From Holosporaceae bacterium (GTDB taxonomy: Bacteria; Pseudomonadota; Alphaproteobacteria; UBA3830): a stretch of DNA of 36,612 bases. The DNA lies in the NCBI GenBank assembly GCA_031274295.1, contig JAISQI010000043.1:1-36612 (forward strand), written 5' to 3'. The position numbers and the translations under genes are program-made. Positions 25,568 through 33,530 of the stretch are shown one piece after another (positions within the stretch are counted from its first letter, which is position 1; the number at the start of each line of letters is the position of its first letter). The notes under the pieces are model-generated. The model was not told the origin of the DNA. It made no database searches and saw only the letters and a list, made by a program, of their open reading frames with translations.

Positions 25568-26449
25568 TTAGGTGACACAGGGGCGCCGCGTTTCACTGTA
25601 AGCCAGATAAAATGTGCTCGGAATTAGAATCAACGCTCCAATTAGGACGTTTACTCCCGGCACTTCTCCAAAGAAGACGAAGGCAAAATAGGCGCTGAAC
25701 AGGAACTCCATATATCTAAATGGAGACAGGGCAGACAGATCAGTTGCACTGTAGGATTTGAAAATGAAATATTGTATGAGATTGCCTCCGGCTCCGAGCA
25801 AAAACAGCATGGAGAACTCGTACAACGTCGGCGTTTTCCATACGAGAAGCGCTGGAATAAACGAAATGATACTTGTAACGAGCGCGAAATATAAAAGCAT
25901 GGTGACTCTATTTTCCACATCTACAATTTTTTTGATCATTACATCCTGCGCTGCAAACAAAAATGACGCTGCAATCGGAACTATATATAGCCATTGCAGG
26001 GAGACGGATACGTTACTGTTGTACAATGTGATGAAAGATAATCCTAGAAATCCGACTATCGTAGCGGTCCACCTCATAATGGAAACATGCTCCTTCAGAA
26101 AAAATATGGAGAGAATAATAACGAAAAGAGGAATGGTCCATAGAATTGTTATAACTTCCACAAGCGGAAGATATATGACGGAATACGTATACAGGAAAAT
26201 ACTTATCGCTCCAAGTATCCCTCTTATTAGATTAAATCCAAGTTGCTGGGTTTTAAAAATCTGTTTTCCTTGCAAAATGGCAAATGGAAATAAGGTTATT
26301 AACCCAAAGAAGAATCTGAAAAAGATCACCTGGAGGGAGTCCAATCTCTGTCCAACAAATTTTACGATGATGTCGTTAGTGCAACTTACGATCATCGTCA
26401 TCATGAGGAAAAATAGGCCTTGATAATAACCTTTTCCACTTAAAGTCAT
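25568..26449 (-). CDS. EamA/DMT-family transporter inside the phage cluster
   Basis: The 293-residue protein has about ten hydrophobic segments in two related halves, each with an EamA-type core (FFRFFFGLITLFPFAI; SPFRYMEFLFSAYFAFVFFGE). Rickettsial members include an S-adenosylmethionine importer; the substrate here cannot be told. GGAG five to six bases before the ATG at 26447-26449 decides the start; the frame is open 14 codons further upstream. It is on the opposite strand to all phage genes, seven bases from one and 63 from the next, as a moron-type cargo gene would be. It has no visible terminator. Confidence 0.82.
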   Translation of the reverse strand: MTLSGKGYYQGLFFLMMTMIVSCTNDIIVKFVGQRLDSLQVIFFRFFFGLITLFPFAILQGKQIFKTQQLGFNLIRGILGAISIFLYTYSVIYLPLVEVITILWTIPLFVIILSIFFLKEHVSIMRWTATIVGFLGLSFITLYNSNVSVSLQWLYIVPIAASFLFAAQDVMIKKIVDVENRVTMLLYFALVTSIISFIPALLVWKTPTLYEFSMLFLLGAGGNLIQYFIFKSYSATDLSALSPFRYMEFLFSAYFAFVFFGEVPGVNVLIGALILIPSTFYLAYSETRRPCVT

Positions 26450-26512
26450 GAATTCTCCACGAAATTGCAAGATAGTAGATGTATACAACATTTATAGAAA
26501 AAAGGAAAGAAG

Positions 26513-28324
26513 ATGAAAATAATATTTGACTGGAGCGCTGTATTCCATGAAGAAAAAAACAATTGGCGCGGCGATGAAGAAATAATAGCTCTAGAGATTT
26601 TTCAAAAAGAATGCGGATTTGCAATGGCAAAAGTATCAATTGGTGCTAAAAATTCGAATGATTTGTTAAATAAAAAGTACGCCAAAATAGGTATCCAAAG
26701 ACAAGGAAAGGTGGATTTACTCTTTTCTGGACGATTGGTGGCTTTTCCAGTTGGATTTAGCAATTCGACAATGGAAATTGAACTTATCGCAGAACCCGAC
26801 GACTATCAAATGAAATTACGCGAGTTTTCCGGCAGAAATTTCAATCTGTATCGTTCCGTCAATAAACACGAGAAGGAGAGAGGACATATTCTCTTCGATG
26901 ATCTGTTTTTTTCATCGAATGATTTAAAAAATCCAACTATTTTTTTGGAAGGAGATAATAAAATTTTCTACTGGAATATGAAAAATGGAGAATTATCGCT
27001 ATCCGACATAAATTGTGGACGAAAAAACTTTGATGTTAGTGGAAATGAAATCCTGCAAAATTCCATTAGGATTAGAATAGCCAGAGAGCCATACGGAGTC
27101 GTTAATTTAAAGCTGTCCGCCAGTTGGATTCAGCAAGAATATGGAATTATCGATCTTATGCCAATTATGGCTCGAGAATTCGATCGACACCTAATAAATT
27201 CATTTACAAATATCAAATCTGGAATCGAAAATATTTTTTCCGAAAAAAAGGGATACAAATTAGCTCATTGTGATATACGGGAAATGAATTCGACCGACGT
27301 TGGCGAAACGCATCCGGTTTTATCTCCCAATTTTTATGTCCAGGAGAACGAGTCGGCGGACAGAAAAAAAGTGCTGTTCAAGCGGTTTTATTTCGACGGA
27401 AAACTAATTCTTCACTGGGCTTATAAACAGAAAAGAGTCGAGGTTGTGAACATAAAAATTATTAACTCGTCGTCTCCTGGCGGGCGGGAGAAAAATGTTT
27501 ATCTCCGGTTGAACGCAATTCAATCGCCAAAAAAATACCAAGTCTGGAATCATTTCACTTACTACGGGTACGGCGATAAGATTCAGCGCGGAGAAGATGT
27601 TTGGAAGTGTAAATCTCCACACGTTTCTGATGAAAATTTCGAGATGGACAAATGGGATTTTGAACAGAAGATTCCGGACGCCATGACGGACGAAACGAGT
27701 TCGTCGTTTTTCGTAAAGACTCGGGGAAAAAATGCCATAAAATATGCAATGCAAAAAGCAATTGCGTTGATCAATTACTCGTCCCGCTACATCGAAATAG
27801 ATTTTTGTGTCGAGGCGAAAAAATTCATGGCGGCTACCGTCGATGATCAAATTACGATCCGAGATAGAAGATTTAAAAATGGATTTATAGCTGGAAAAAT
27901 TATCAGAACGACGTTTAGCGGAAACGCCGACCACAGAATTATGAAATTCACCATCGGGTGTTGCGACTCTGATCAATTGAGAAATTTCGAAAAGCTCAAT
28001 TCCTACGAAATTGAAATAGCGGACGACGATAGCAAGATAAATCCGGCGGACATTGTGAAAAATATCGAAATAAAAAATAAGCCGGAGGAGCAGATTTCTA
28101 TTCTTTCTTCGAAGGCGGCGCGCAATGTTTCGGAATTGCAAAACGAATTGAAAAAACATCCGACAAAAATCAAGGTTTCTCTTCATCCGCTGAATACAAG
28201 CAGGGTGATTACGCGCGAAATAACTCTTCCGAGTTTGGCGCTAAATGTTGGGTCAGATCGGGGGCCGGGTGAAATAGCAAAATCATGTTTGCTCGATGTT
28301 TTGGAATCCGTCCACGACGAATGA
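26513..28324 (+). CDS. Large tail or adhesion protein, 603 residues
   Basis: I do not recognise the whole protein. It is rich in beta-type sequence. Residues about 344-378 read YGYGDKIQRGEDVWKCKSPH and on to W, the Y..GD.V...G..W.C...H.S pattern of carbohydrate-binding modules found in phage tail fibres and chitinases. The following part (NAIKYAMQKAIALINYSS) is helical, and the C-terminal 100 residues look charged and partly coiled. AGGA lies seven bases before the ATG. A hub, baseplate or host-binding role is an inference from size, module and position. Confidence 0.55.
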   Translation: MKIIFDWSAVFHEEKNNWRGDEEIIALEIFQKECGFAMAKVSIGAKNSNDLLNKKYAKIGIQRQGKVDLLFSGRLVAFPVGFSNSTMEIELIAEPDDYQMKLREFSGRNFNLYRSVNKHEKERGHILFDDLFFSSNDLKNPTIFLEGDNKIFYWNMKNGELSLSDINCGRKNFDVSGNEILQNSIRIRIAREPYGVVNLKLSASWIQQEYGIIDLMPIMAREFDRHLINSFTNIKSGIENIFSEKKGYKLAHCDIREMNSTDVGETHPVLSPNFYVQENESADRKKVLFKRFYFDGKLILHWAYKQKRVEVVNIKIINSSSPGGREKNVYLRLNAIQSPKKYQVWNHFTYYGYGDKIQRGEDVWKCKSPHVSDENFEMDKWDFEQKIPDAMTDETSSSFFVKTRGKNAIKYAMQKAIALINYSSRYIEIDFCVEAKKFMAATVDDQITIRDRRFKNGFIAGKIIRTTFSGNADHRIMKFTIGCCDSDQLRNFEKLNSYEIEIADDDSKINPADIVKNIEIKNKPEEQISILSSKAARNVSELQNELKKHPTKIKVSLHPLNTSRVITREITLPSLALNVGSDRGPGEIAKSCLLDVLESVHDE

Positions 28325-28339
28325 ATATGAAAGGGAAAA

Positions 28340-29227
28340 ATGACGCTTACTAGAGGAATAAGAGCTTTGTCTACGGGATATTACCGCGATTTTCTAGACG
28401 TGCCGGATACGGACGAAAATTTATCAACTTATATTATGATGGAATCGAAGCAGGATAATTGTGAGGTCTCGGTGGCGAACGCTTGGCCCGATTCTATTAT
28501 GCTTAATGCCAGCATGACGTCGGTTGAAATATCAAGCGATATATATATGGAACGAAGGGAAAATGCGAAATTAATAGCGGAAACAAAAATATATAATAAT
28601 CCGAAAATTGATTCTCAATCGAATATATCCAACCCGGCGTCCTGCTGTTCGAAAGTGGTGGTAAATTTCGAGAATATCGGCGGATACGTCCTGGGAAAAG
28701 ACGTTCAGAATTTTGTTGGAAAGGATTTCGGAGATTATCGGATAAATTTACGTTCGAACTGCCTGTTTGAAAAGGAATTTCTCGTTAGTTCGCATTCAAT
28801 TTCAGAAATCGTAGATCAAGAAGGAGCAGTTCTGCATGAACATACATTTGCGAAATGCAAGATTTATCCCTACGGCGGGTTTTTCGAATATGGAATGCAT
28901 CCGCAGCTGGTAGAGTCATGTATTTTTCGGGCAGTGCACGACGGGAATTCGCTAAGCCTGCGAATATCCCCCCTGAGCGCATTGCGAAGTCTTGGAATTG
29001 ATCCCTGTGAAGATCAAAGAGAAGAATCCGGGTATCAATTTGTTGGGGTAAAGAATTTTTCCGAGCCGCAGAAGATAACTCTCTATGACGAATTGAAAAA
29101 CGGAGCCTGCGCAATAGAAATAACAAATAGAAATACCAAAGAAAAATCCATCTATAGAAGTAATGCAATTCTGCACGTACCAAAAACCAATTTAATCACA
29201 ATTAACTTTATCGGAGAGGAATTATGA
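28340..29227 (+). CDS. Unrecognised phage-cluster protein, 295 residues
   Basis: A soluble, beta-rich protein with no signal peptide or clear motif. A CC pair (PASCCSKVVV) and several other cysteines occur in the middle. It begins 15 bases after the 603-residue gene and overlaps the hydrolase gene by ATGA. Position between the large tail protein and the lysis genes suggests a distal tail component. At about this size and position RcGTA g13 (DUF2163) would be found, but I cannot see its motifs. Confidence 0.5.
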   Translation: MTLTRGIRALSTGYYRDFLDVPDTDENLSTYIMMESKQDNCEVSVANAWPDSIMLNASMTSVEISSDIYMERRENAKLIAETKIYNNPKIDSQSNISNPASCCSKVVVNFENIGGYVLGKDVQNFVGKDFGDYRINLRSNCLFEKEFLVSSHSISEIVDQEGAVLHEHTFAKCKIYPYGGFFEYGMHPQLVESCIFRAVHDGNSLSLRISPLSALRSLGIDPCEDQREESGYQFVGVKNFSEPQKITLYDELKNGACAIEITNRNTKEKSIYRSNAILHVPKTNLITINFIGEEL

Positions 29228-29643
29228 AATTCTCAAAAAATGATCTTGATATTCTCGCCAGAACGTTGTACGGAGAAGGCAGGGGAGAATTATATAAATT
29301 CGGAATAGCTTCTCTAATGGCAATCGCGAGTGTCGTCGTAAATAGAAAAAATAAAAATTTTGCCGAAACCATCAGCGACGTCTGCTTGGCTCCATACCAA
29401 TTTTCCTGCTGGAATTCAAAAGATGTAAATTATGAAAAAATAAAAAATGTTACTCGAGAATGTTCAATTTTTAAAACTTGTCTCGAAGTGGCGGAAAATG
29501 TTCTGCTGGAAAAATGGCCGGACATAACGGATGGATGCGACCATTATCACGAAAAAACCATAAAGCCGTTCTGGGCGGCTTACCTCGAGCCAAAACGAAT
29601 TTTTGGCGCTCACCATTTTTATGAATTAAGGAGAAAAAAATGA
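29224..29643 (+). CDS. SleB/CwlJ-type cell-wall hydrolase (endolysin)
   Basis: LARTLYGEGRGE near residue 11 with the catalytic Glu (about 18), the ASVVVNRKN stretch and APYQFSCWN are hallmarks of the Hydrolase_2 family, lytic enzymes that cut peptidoglycan. At 139 residues it is a lone catalytic domain without signal peptide, as in phage endolysins that depend on a holin. It overlaps the preceding and following genes by ATGA. RcGTA uses an NlpC/P60-type enzyme at a comparable place, so this module is different. Confidence 0.85.
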   Translation: MKFSKNDLDILARTLYGEGRGELYKFGIASLMAIASVVVNRKNKNFAETISDVCLAPYQFSCWNSKDVNYEKIKNVTRECSIFKTCLEVAENVLLEKWPDITDGCDHYHEKTIKPFWAAYLEPKRIFGAHHFYELRRKK

Positions 29644-30065
29644 CGATAGAAAAAATAATTTTGGATTCTATAAAATCCGCGAAAAATGAAATAATAGATG
29701 GAGTATTAAATACGGTGAAACCGGAGACTCCTAAAACCGAAATCAGACGAACGGAAATGTCCGGTTCCAAATCTGCGGACGGTCAGAACAACAGCAATGT
29801 AAGCATAATAAACGCCTACAGTCGCAACAAAAGATTAAATATTATGGTCATCGGCGCGGCTTTGGGATTAATTTTCTGTTTGTTGATGCTCACTTCTTAT
29901 AAAAGGGATTTGCCCGGAGAAGTTGTGGGCATAATATCGACCATATCAGGAATTTTCGGCGCTTGTCTCAAGGATGCCTATAGCTTTGAATTCGGATCAT
30001 CCCGCGGCAGTAAGGATAAGGACGATAAAATATCCTCAACAATTCTAGAGAGAATGAAACATTGA
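29640..30065 (+). CDS. Holin-like two-span membrane protein
   Basis: The 141-residue product has a charged N-terminal domain, two membrane spans (about residues 67-86 and 93-110) and a polar, charged C-terminus FGSSRGSKDKDD. Many phage holins of the class with two or three spans end in such a GSS..GS..K tail. It overlaps the hydrolase gene by ATGA, and a terminator follows the stop directly. Lysis function is inferred from topology and context. Confidence 0.65.
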   Translation: MTIEKIILDSIKSAKNEIIDGVLNTVKPETPKTEIRRTEMSGSKSADGQNNSNVSIINAYSRNKRLNIMVIGAALGLIFCLLMLTSYKRDLPGEVVGIISTISGIFGACLKDAYSFEFGSSRGSKDKDDKISSTILERMKH

Positions 30066-30089
30066 GAAATGTATTCTCATTTTCTTTTT
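30063..30089 (+). terminator. Intrinsic terminator of the phage cluster
   Basis: TGAGAA (30063-30068) and TTCTCA (30074-30079) form a six-pair stem with loop ATGTA, followed by TTTTCTTTTT. It begins at the stop of the holin-like gene and overlaps the end of tmk on the other strand. Confidence 0.8.
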
Positions 30090-30723
30090 AATCGCCGTCA
30101 ATTATCGTATTTTCCAATGCTTTCCATACCTTTGCAAACACTGTTTTTTCAGATTTTTCAGCGTTTATCACTGCGTAGCGAAAAGAGAAAATTTCGGCTA
30201 TTTTTTGGTAACCTTTTCTAATTAGCTCGTGCTTTTGTCGATCCATCTTATCGTATTCGTCGTCGTTGGTTATTTTACGAGCGAACATACGTTGCATGGA
30301 AACGTCGATGCTTGCGTCGAGCAATATTGTAAAATCGGGCTCGAAATCCCCAACGGCTATTTGCTTTAGCTTCATAATGTCATTGATGGGAACTTCCTTT
30401 AGTATTCCTTGATACACAAGGGAAGAGTCGTAAAATCTATCGCAGATAACAAAGTACCCCTGGTTTATCCAGGGGGATATTAATTTTATGAAATGATCTC
30501 GACGACCGGCAAAAAGCAGCAGAGTTTCGCACACGGGATCTATATTTTGAGAATTTTTGAGAATTTGTCGTATTTCTTCTCCAATTTTTTCTCCTCCGGG
30601 TTCCCTTGTGAATTTAACTTTTTTCCCCAGGTCGGATAATTTTTGAACGAGAAGTTTAGCTTGAGTTGATTTCCCAACTCCATCTCCGCCTTCAAAAGTA
30701 ATGAGTTTCCCGATGGAATTCAT
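30088..30723 (-). CDS. tmk: Thymidylate kinase
   Basis: Phosphorylates dTMP to dTDP. The P-loop EGGDGVGKST is at residues 11-20, FTREPGGE follows (the DR/TRE-PGG motif) and DRFYDSSLVYQG is the DR[FY]-x-x-S-x-x-Y-Q signature. The 211-residue length is normal. Its ATG overlaps the stop of the upstream D,D-carboxypeptidase (ATGA), the dac-tmk order common in alphaproteobacteria. There, holB usually follows tmk; here the convergent phage cluster takes that place, with 22 bases between stops. Confidence 0.96.
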   Translation of the reverse strand: MNSIGKLITFEGGDGVGKSTQAKLLVQKLSDLGKKVKFTREPGGEKIGEEIRQILKNSQNIDPVCETLLLFAGRRDHFIKLISPWINQGYFVICDRFYDSSLVYQGILKEVPINDIMKLKQIAVGDFEPDFTILLDASIDVSMQRMFARKITNDDEYDKMDRQKHELIRKGYQKIAEIFSFRYAVINAEKSEKTVFAKVWKALENTIIDGD

Positions 30724-31925
30724 GGAGCCTCGGAGGCGGATTTGGTAACACCGATAGTGGATTTTACGGCTTGTTTTATGTCTCCATCGCCAAAAATCAG
30801 GTGTTTCAGCGACAACTTTGCTCTCTGGAAAAAATCTGCTCTGCCGACGGATTCCTGCGCAAATAAATCATATTTTTGAGACGTAACAGTTCCGTACTTA
30901 TAAACCAATTCGCCCAGTTTAGTTCCCAGTGCAATGGGAGCTTCTATGGGTTCCTTAAATTTCACTTCAACCTTTAATAATTTTCTATATTTTTTAGGCA
31001 TTAGGACGGTAACGTCTTCATGGGGACAGAGACCTATCTTGTCTTTTACGCCCAACCAAACGGAAATTTCTGCGATCTGTTTTCCCGCCTCGGCTATTTT
31101 AAAGGGAGTAAATTCTCTAAATCCCAAGGCCAGCAGTTTATTTGCGTCCTTCGCTCTTGCTTTGGACGTTTTACATCCATTAATCACGGCGATGAGGCGT
31201 TTTCCCTCACTTGCTGCGGATGCGGCAATGCCATATCCGCCGGAATTTGTTTTTCCAGTTTTAAGCCCGTCCACTTTTAGTGAATTTCCAAGAAGGTTAT
31301 TGCGATTCTGCTGCGTTATTGAATTAATGGTGAAGGTTTTTTCTGAAAAGTAATGATAAAACTGCGGGAAATCAGAAATTATCCTTCGGGATATTGTCGC
31401 CAGGTCTCGCACGCTGGAAAAATGCTCCTCGTCGGGCATTCCAGTTGGATTTACAAAATTTGTATTTCGCAACCCGAATTCTTTCCCCTTTTCATTCATT
31501 TCTTCAGCAAAGGTTTCTATATCTCCGGACAGTCCTTCCGCCACTATGACGCAAGCGTCATTTCCGGAATGAACAACGATGCTTCTGATCAGATCTTCAA
31601 CCTTGGCCAGTGTTCCGGCCTGGAAAAAACTACGGGATCCTTTCATTTTCTGGGCTATTTCGCTCACGGGAAATTCATCATCCAATTTGATGCGATTGGA
31701 CGAAATCGCCGAGAACAACAGATATAAGGTCATTAATTTTGTCATGGAAGACGGAACGCATTCCTCGTCGGCGCATTTTTCGAAGAGACACTCTCCCGTT
31801 TCATGGTCAATTAAAATCGCCTGTTTCGCGCTTATGAGTTGATTGGTCTTGGTTTTTTTGTCCGGCGAAACGGCTTCAACGGCCGAAAGTAGGACGACGG
31901 CAAGGAAAATAATTATCCTTTTCAT
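30720..31925 (-). CDS. D-alanyl-D-alanine carboxypeptidase (PBP5/DacF type)
   Basis: A periplasmic penicillin-binding protein that trims the terminal D-Ala of peptidoglycan stem peptides. The active-site motifs are SMTK (Ser60), SGN (120-122) and KTG (222-224). The signal peptide MKRIIIFLAVVLLSAVEA precedes. I chose the ATG with GGAG upstream; an earlier ATG 15 codons before lacks one. The C-terminal PBP5_C-like beta domain ends in a stretch that may act as a membrane anchor. Length is 401 residues. Confidence 0.92.
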   Translation of the reverse strand: MKRIIIFLAVVLLSAVEAVSPDKKTKTNQLISAKQAILIDHETGECLFEKCADEECVPSSMTKLMTLYLLFSAISSNRIKLDDEFPVSEIAQKMKGSRSFFQAGTLAKVEDLIRSIVVHSGNDACVIVAEGLSGDIETFAEEMNEKGKEFGLRNTNFVNPTGMPDEEHFSSVRDLATISRRIISDFPQFYHYFSEKTFTINSITQQNRNNLLGNSLKVDGLKTGKTNSGGYGIAASAASEGKRLIAVINGCKTSKARAKDANKLLALGFREFTPFKIAEAGKQIAEISVWLGVKDKIGLCPHEDVTVLMPKKYRKLLKVEVKFKEPIEAPIALGTKLGELVYKYGTVTSQKYDLFAQESVGRADFFQRAKLSLKHLIFGDGDIKQAVKSTIGVTKSASEAP

Positions 31926-32000
31926 TTTTAGTTCTCCACAAATGTTGAATAATATCAATATCGCGACCATAAAAGAAGAAGTAAGTTTACGGAAAATCCA

Positions 32001-32750
32001 TTACCGCTGTTTATTGGATATGGCGTTTGACGCGCGATGAAAATTCTCCACAAATTCGTTTCCACAGGTTTCCATGTCCTGGGTGTGGCCAGTCCAGACG
32101 ATATTGCCCTTGTTCAAAACAGATACGCGATCGGACAAAAACTCCGCCACTTTTATGTCGTGCGTTATAGTTAGAGCCGTGACTTTTAAAGATTTAAGTG
32201 TATCCTTTAGTAGATTGCAGATTACTCCCCCGGTGATTGGATCCAGTCCGGAAGTCGGTTCGTCAAACAATAATATTTCCGGCTCGATGGCGATTGCGCG
32301 CGCAAGGGCCGCACGCTTCTGCATACCGCCGGATATTTCCGCTGGATAGGAATCGAAAACCCTCCGCTCCAATCCCACGGCCAATAGTTTTTCCTCTGCG
32401 ATTTTCCGGCATTCTGATTTGTTTTTGTTAATCTGATTGGCGCCAAAAATCACATTTTCTATGATGGTCATGGAATCAAACAACGCGTTTCCTTGAAATA
32501 ATATACTGAATTTTTTCAGATATTCCTTGGAATGTTTTTCATCATTTATGCTGATTTTATCTACCAGGATTTCTCCGGAATCGATTTTTATTATTCCAAG
32601 CAGACATTTCAGCAAAACCGATTTTCCGCATCCGGATTGCCCGAGTATTATGTGAGATTCTTCCTCGTTTATGCTTAGGGAAACTCCGTTTAAAACCTGA
32701 AGACCGCCGTCGAACGATTTATGAACGTCATTGAAAATTATTTTACTCAT
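32001..32750 (-). CDS. mlaF: Phospholipid ABC transporter ATP-binding protein MlaF
   Basis: The ATPase of the Mla system, which moves phospholipids between inner and outer membrane to maintain outer-membrane asymmetry. GQSGCGKS (residues 37-44, Walker A), ISGGMQKRAALARAIA (signature) and LLFDEPTSGLDP (Walker B) are present. The short 249-residue form and SGGMQKR are typical of MlaF/Ttg2A. Its ATG overlaps the mlaE stop (ATGA). mlaD, the MCE partner, is not adjacent. Confidence 0.9.
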   Translation of the reverse strand: MSKIIFNDVHKSFDGGLQVLNGVSLSINEEESHIILGQSGCGKSVLLKCLLGIIKIDSGEILVDKISINDEKHSKEYLKKFSILFQGNALFDSMTIIENVIFGANQINKNKSECRKIAEEKLLAVGLERRVFDSYPAEISGGMQKRAALARAIAIEPEILLFDEPTSGLDPITGGVICNLLKDTLKSLKVTALTITHDIKVAEFLSDRVSVLNKGNIVWTGHTQDMETCGNEFVENFHRASNAISNKQR

Positions 32751-33523
32751 GTCCCAAAAAACAACGCTGTTAATAGATAATTTAAAACCAGTATGCCAAT
32801 GCAGGAAGAAACAACGGCGCTGGTGGTGGCATTTCCCACTCCCCTTGCGCCGAGATCACTATAAAAACCGTGAAAACATCCGAATATTGAAACGGCCAAA
32901 CCAAAAGTCGCGGCTTTTACAAGTCCTGAAATTACGTCTATCGCCATCATATTTTGGATCGTTTGCGAAATATAGGAACCCGTAGAAAAATCCAGCAGCG
33001 TTGTGGAAACTAAAAAACCACCCATTACTCCGATGATATCCGCTATGAGCACCAGGAAGGGAACCATCAGAACTCCCGCTATAATCCTGGGAGCGACGAG
33101 AAATTTGAACGGATCGACCCGGAGTGTCAAAAGAGCGTCGATTTGCTCACTGACCCGCATGGATCCTATTTCTGCGGCTATGGATGAACTTACTCGTCCG
33201 GCGACCATCAATCCTGCAAAAACAGGGCCCAGCTCCCGGGTGATTGATATTACAACGACGGATGCAACGGCTCCTTCGGCGTTAAATCTGGTAAATCCTA
33301 CGTAGGTTTGGAGAGCGAGAACCATGCCCGCAAAAACGGCGGTTAATCCGACTATGGGAAGCGAATAAAATCCAACCACCATTATTTGATGCAAAATCTC
33401 TTTAAAATAAAAAGGAGGAATAAAACAATTTTTAATTCCATGTACCGCGAACACTGAAACTTTTCCTATCTCGTTTAGCGTCGCGAGAGTATATTTTCCC
33501 AAAGTCGCCAATGGTCTAAACAT
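32747..33523 (-). CDS. mlaE: Phospholipid ABC transporter permease MlaE
   Basis: The membrane subunit of the Mla ABC transporter. ITRELGPVFAGLMVAGRVSS and SMRVSEQIDAL are the highly conserved permease motif, with five or six hydrophobic segments in 258 residues. It lies seven bases after alr and is coupled to mlaF, so it forms a two-gene Mla core within the dnaB-alr run. Confidence 0.92.
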   Translation of the reverse strand: MFRPLATLGKYTLATLNEIGKVSVFAVHGIKNCFIPPFYFKEILHQIMVVGFYSLPIVGLTAVFAGMVLALQTYVGFTRFNAEGAVASVVVISITRELGPVFAGLMVAGRVSSSIAAEIGSMRVSEQIDALLTLRVDPFKFLVAPRIIAGVLMVPFLVLIADIIGVMGGFLVSTTLLDFSTGSYISQTIQNMMAIDVISGLVKAATFGLAVSIFGCFHGFYSDLGARGVGNATTSAVVSSCIGILVLNYLLTALFFGT

Positions 33524-33530
33524 TTCTGCT

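Larger units (their letters stand above)
20858..30065 (+). mobile_element. Phage- or gene-transfer-agent-derived structural cluster
   Basis: The order portal, prohead protease, HK97 capsid, phiE125 gp8-type connector, head-tail adaptor and DUF3168-like protein is that of RcGTA genes g3 to g8. It continues with unrecognised tail or adhesion proteins, a cell-wall hydrolase and a holin-like protein. Many starts overlap the preceding stop. There is no large terminase, integrase, repressor, major tail protein or tape measure in the cluster, and no att repeat was found. The run is intact apart from an antisense transporter gene at 25568-26449, and it ends in a strong terminator. Confidence 0.8.

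Noticed and set aside
25758-26423. 221-codon plus-strand frame opposite the EamA transporter
   Set aside because: The minus-strand product has clear transmembrane pattern and a ribosome site; the plus frame is its mirror with no family features.
27404-28186. 260-codon open frame on the minus strand inside the 603-residue phage gene
   Set aside because: It is antisense to a longer, better supported gene with a good ribosome site, has no recognisable motif and a composition typical of a shadow frame.
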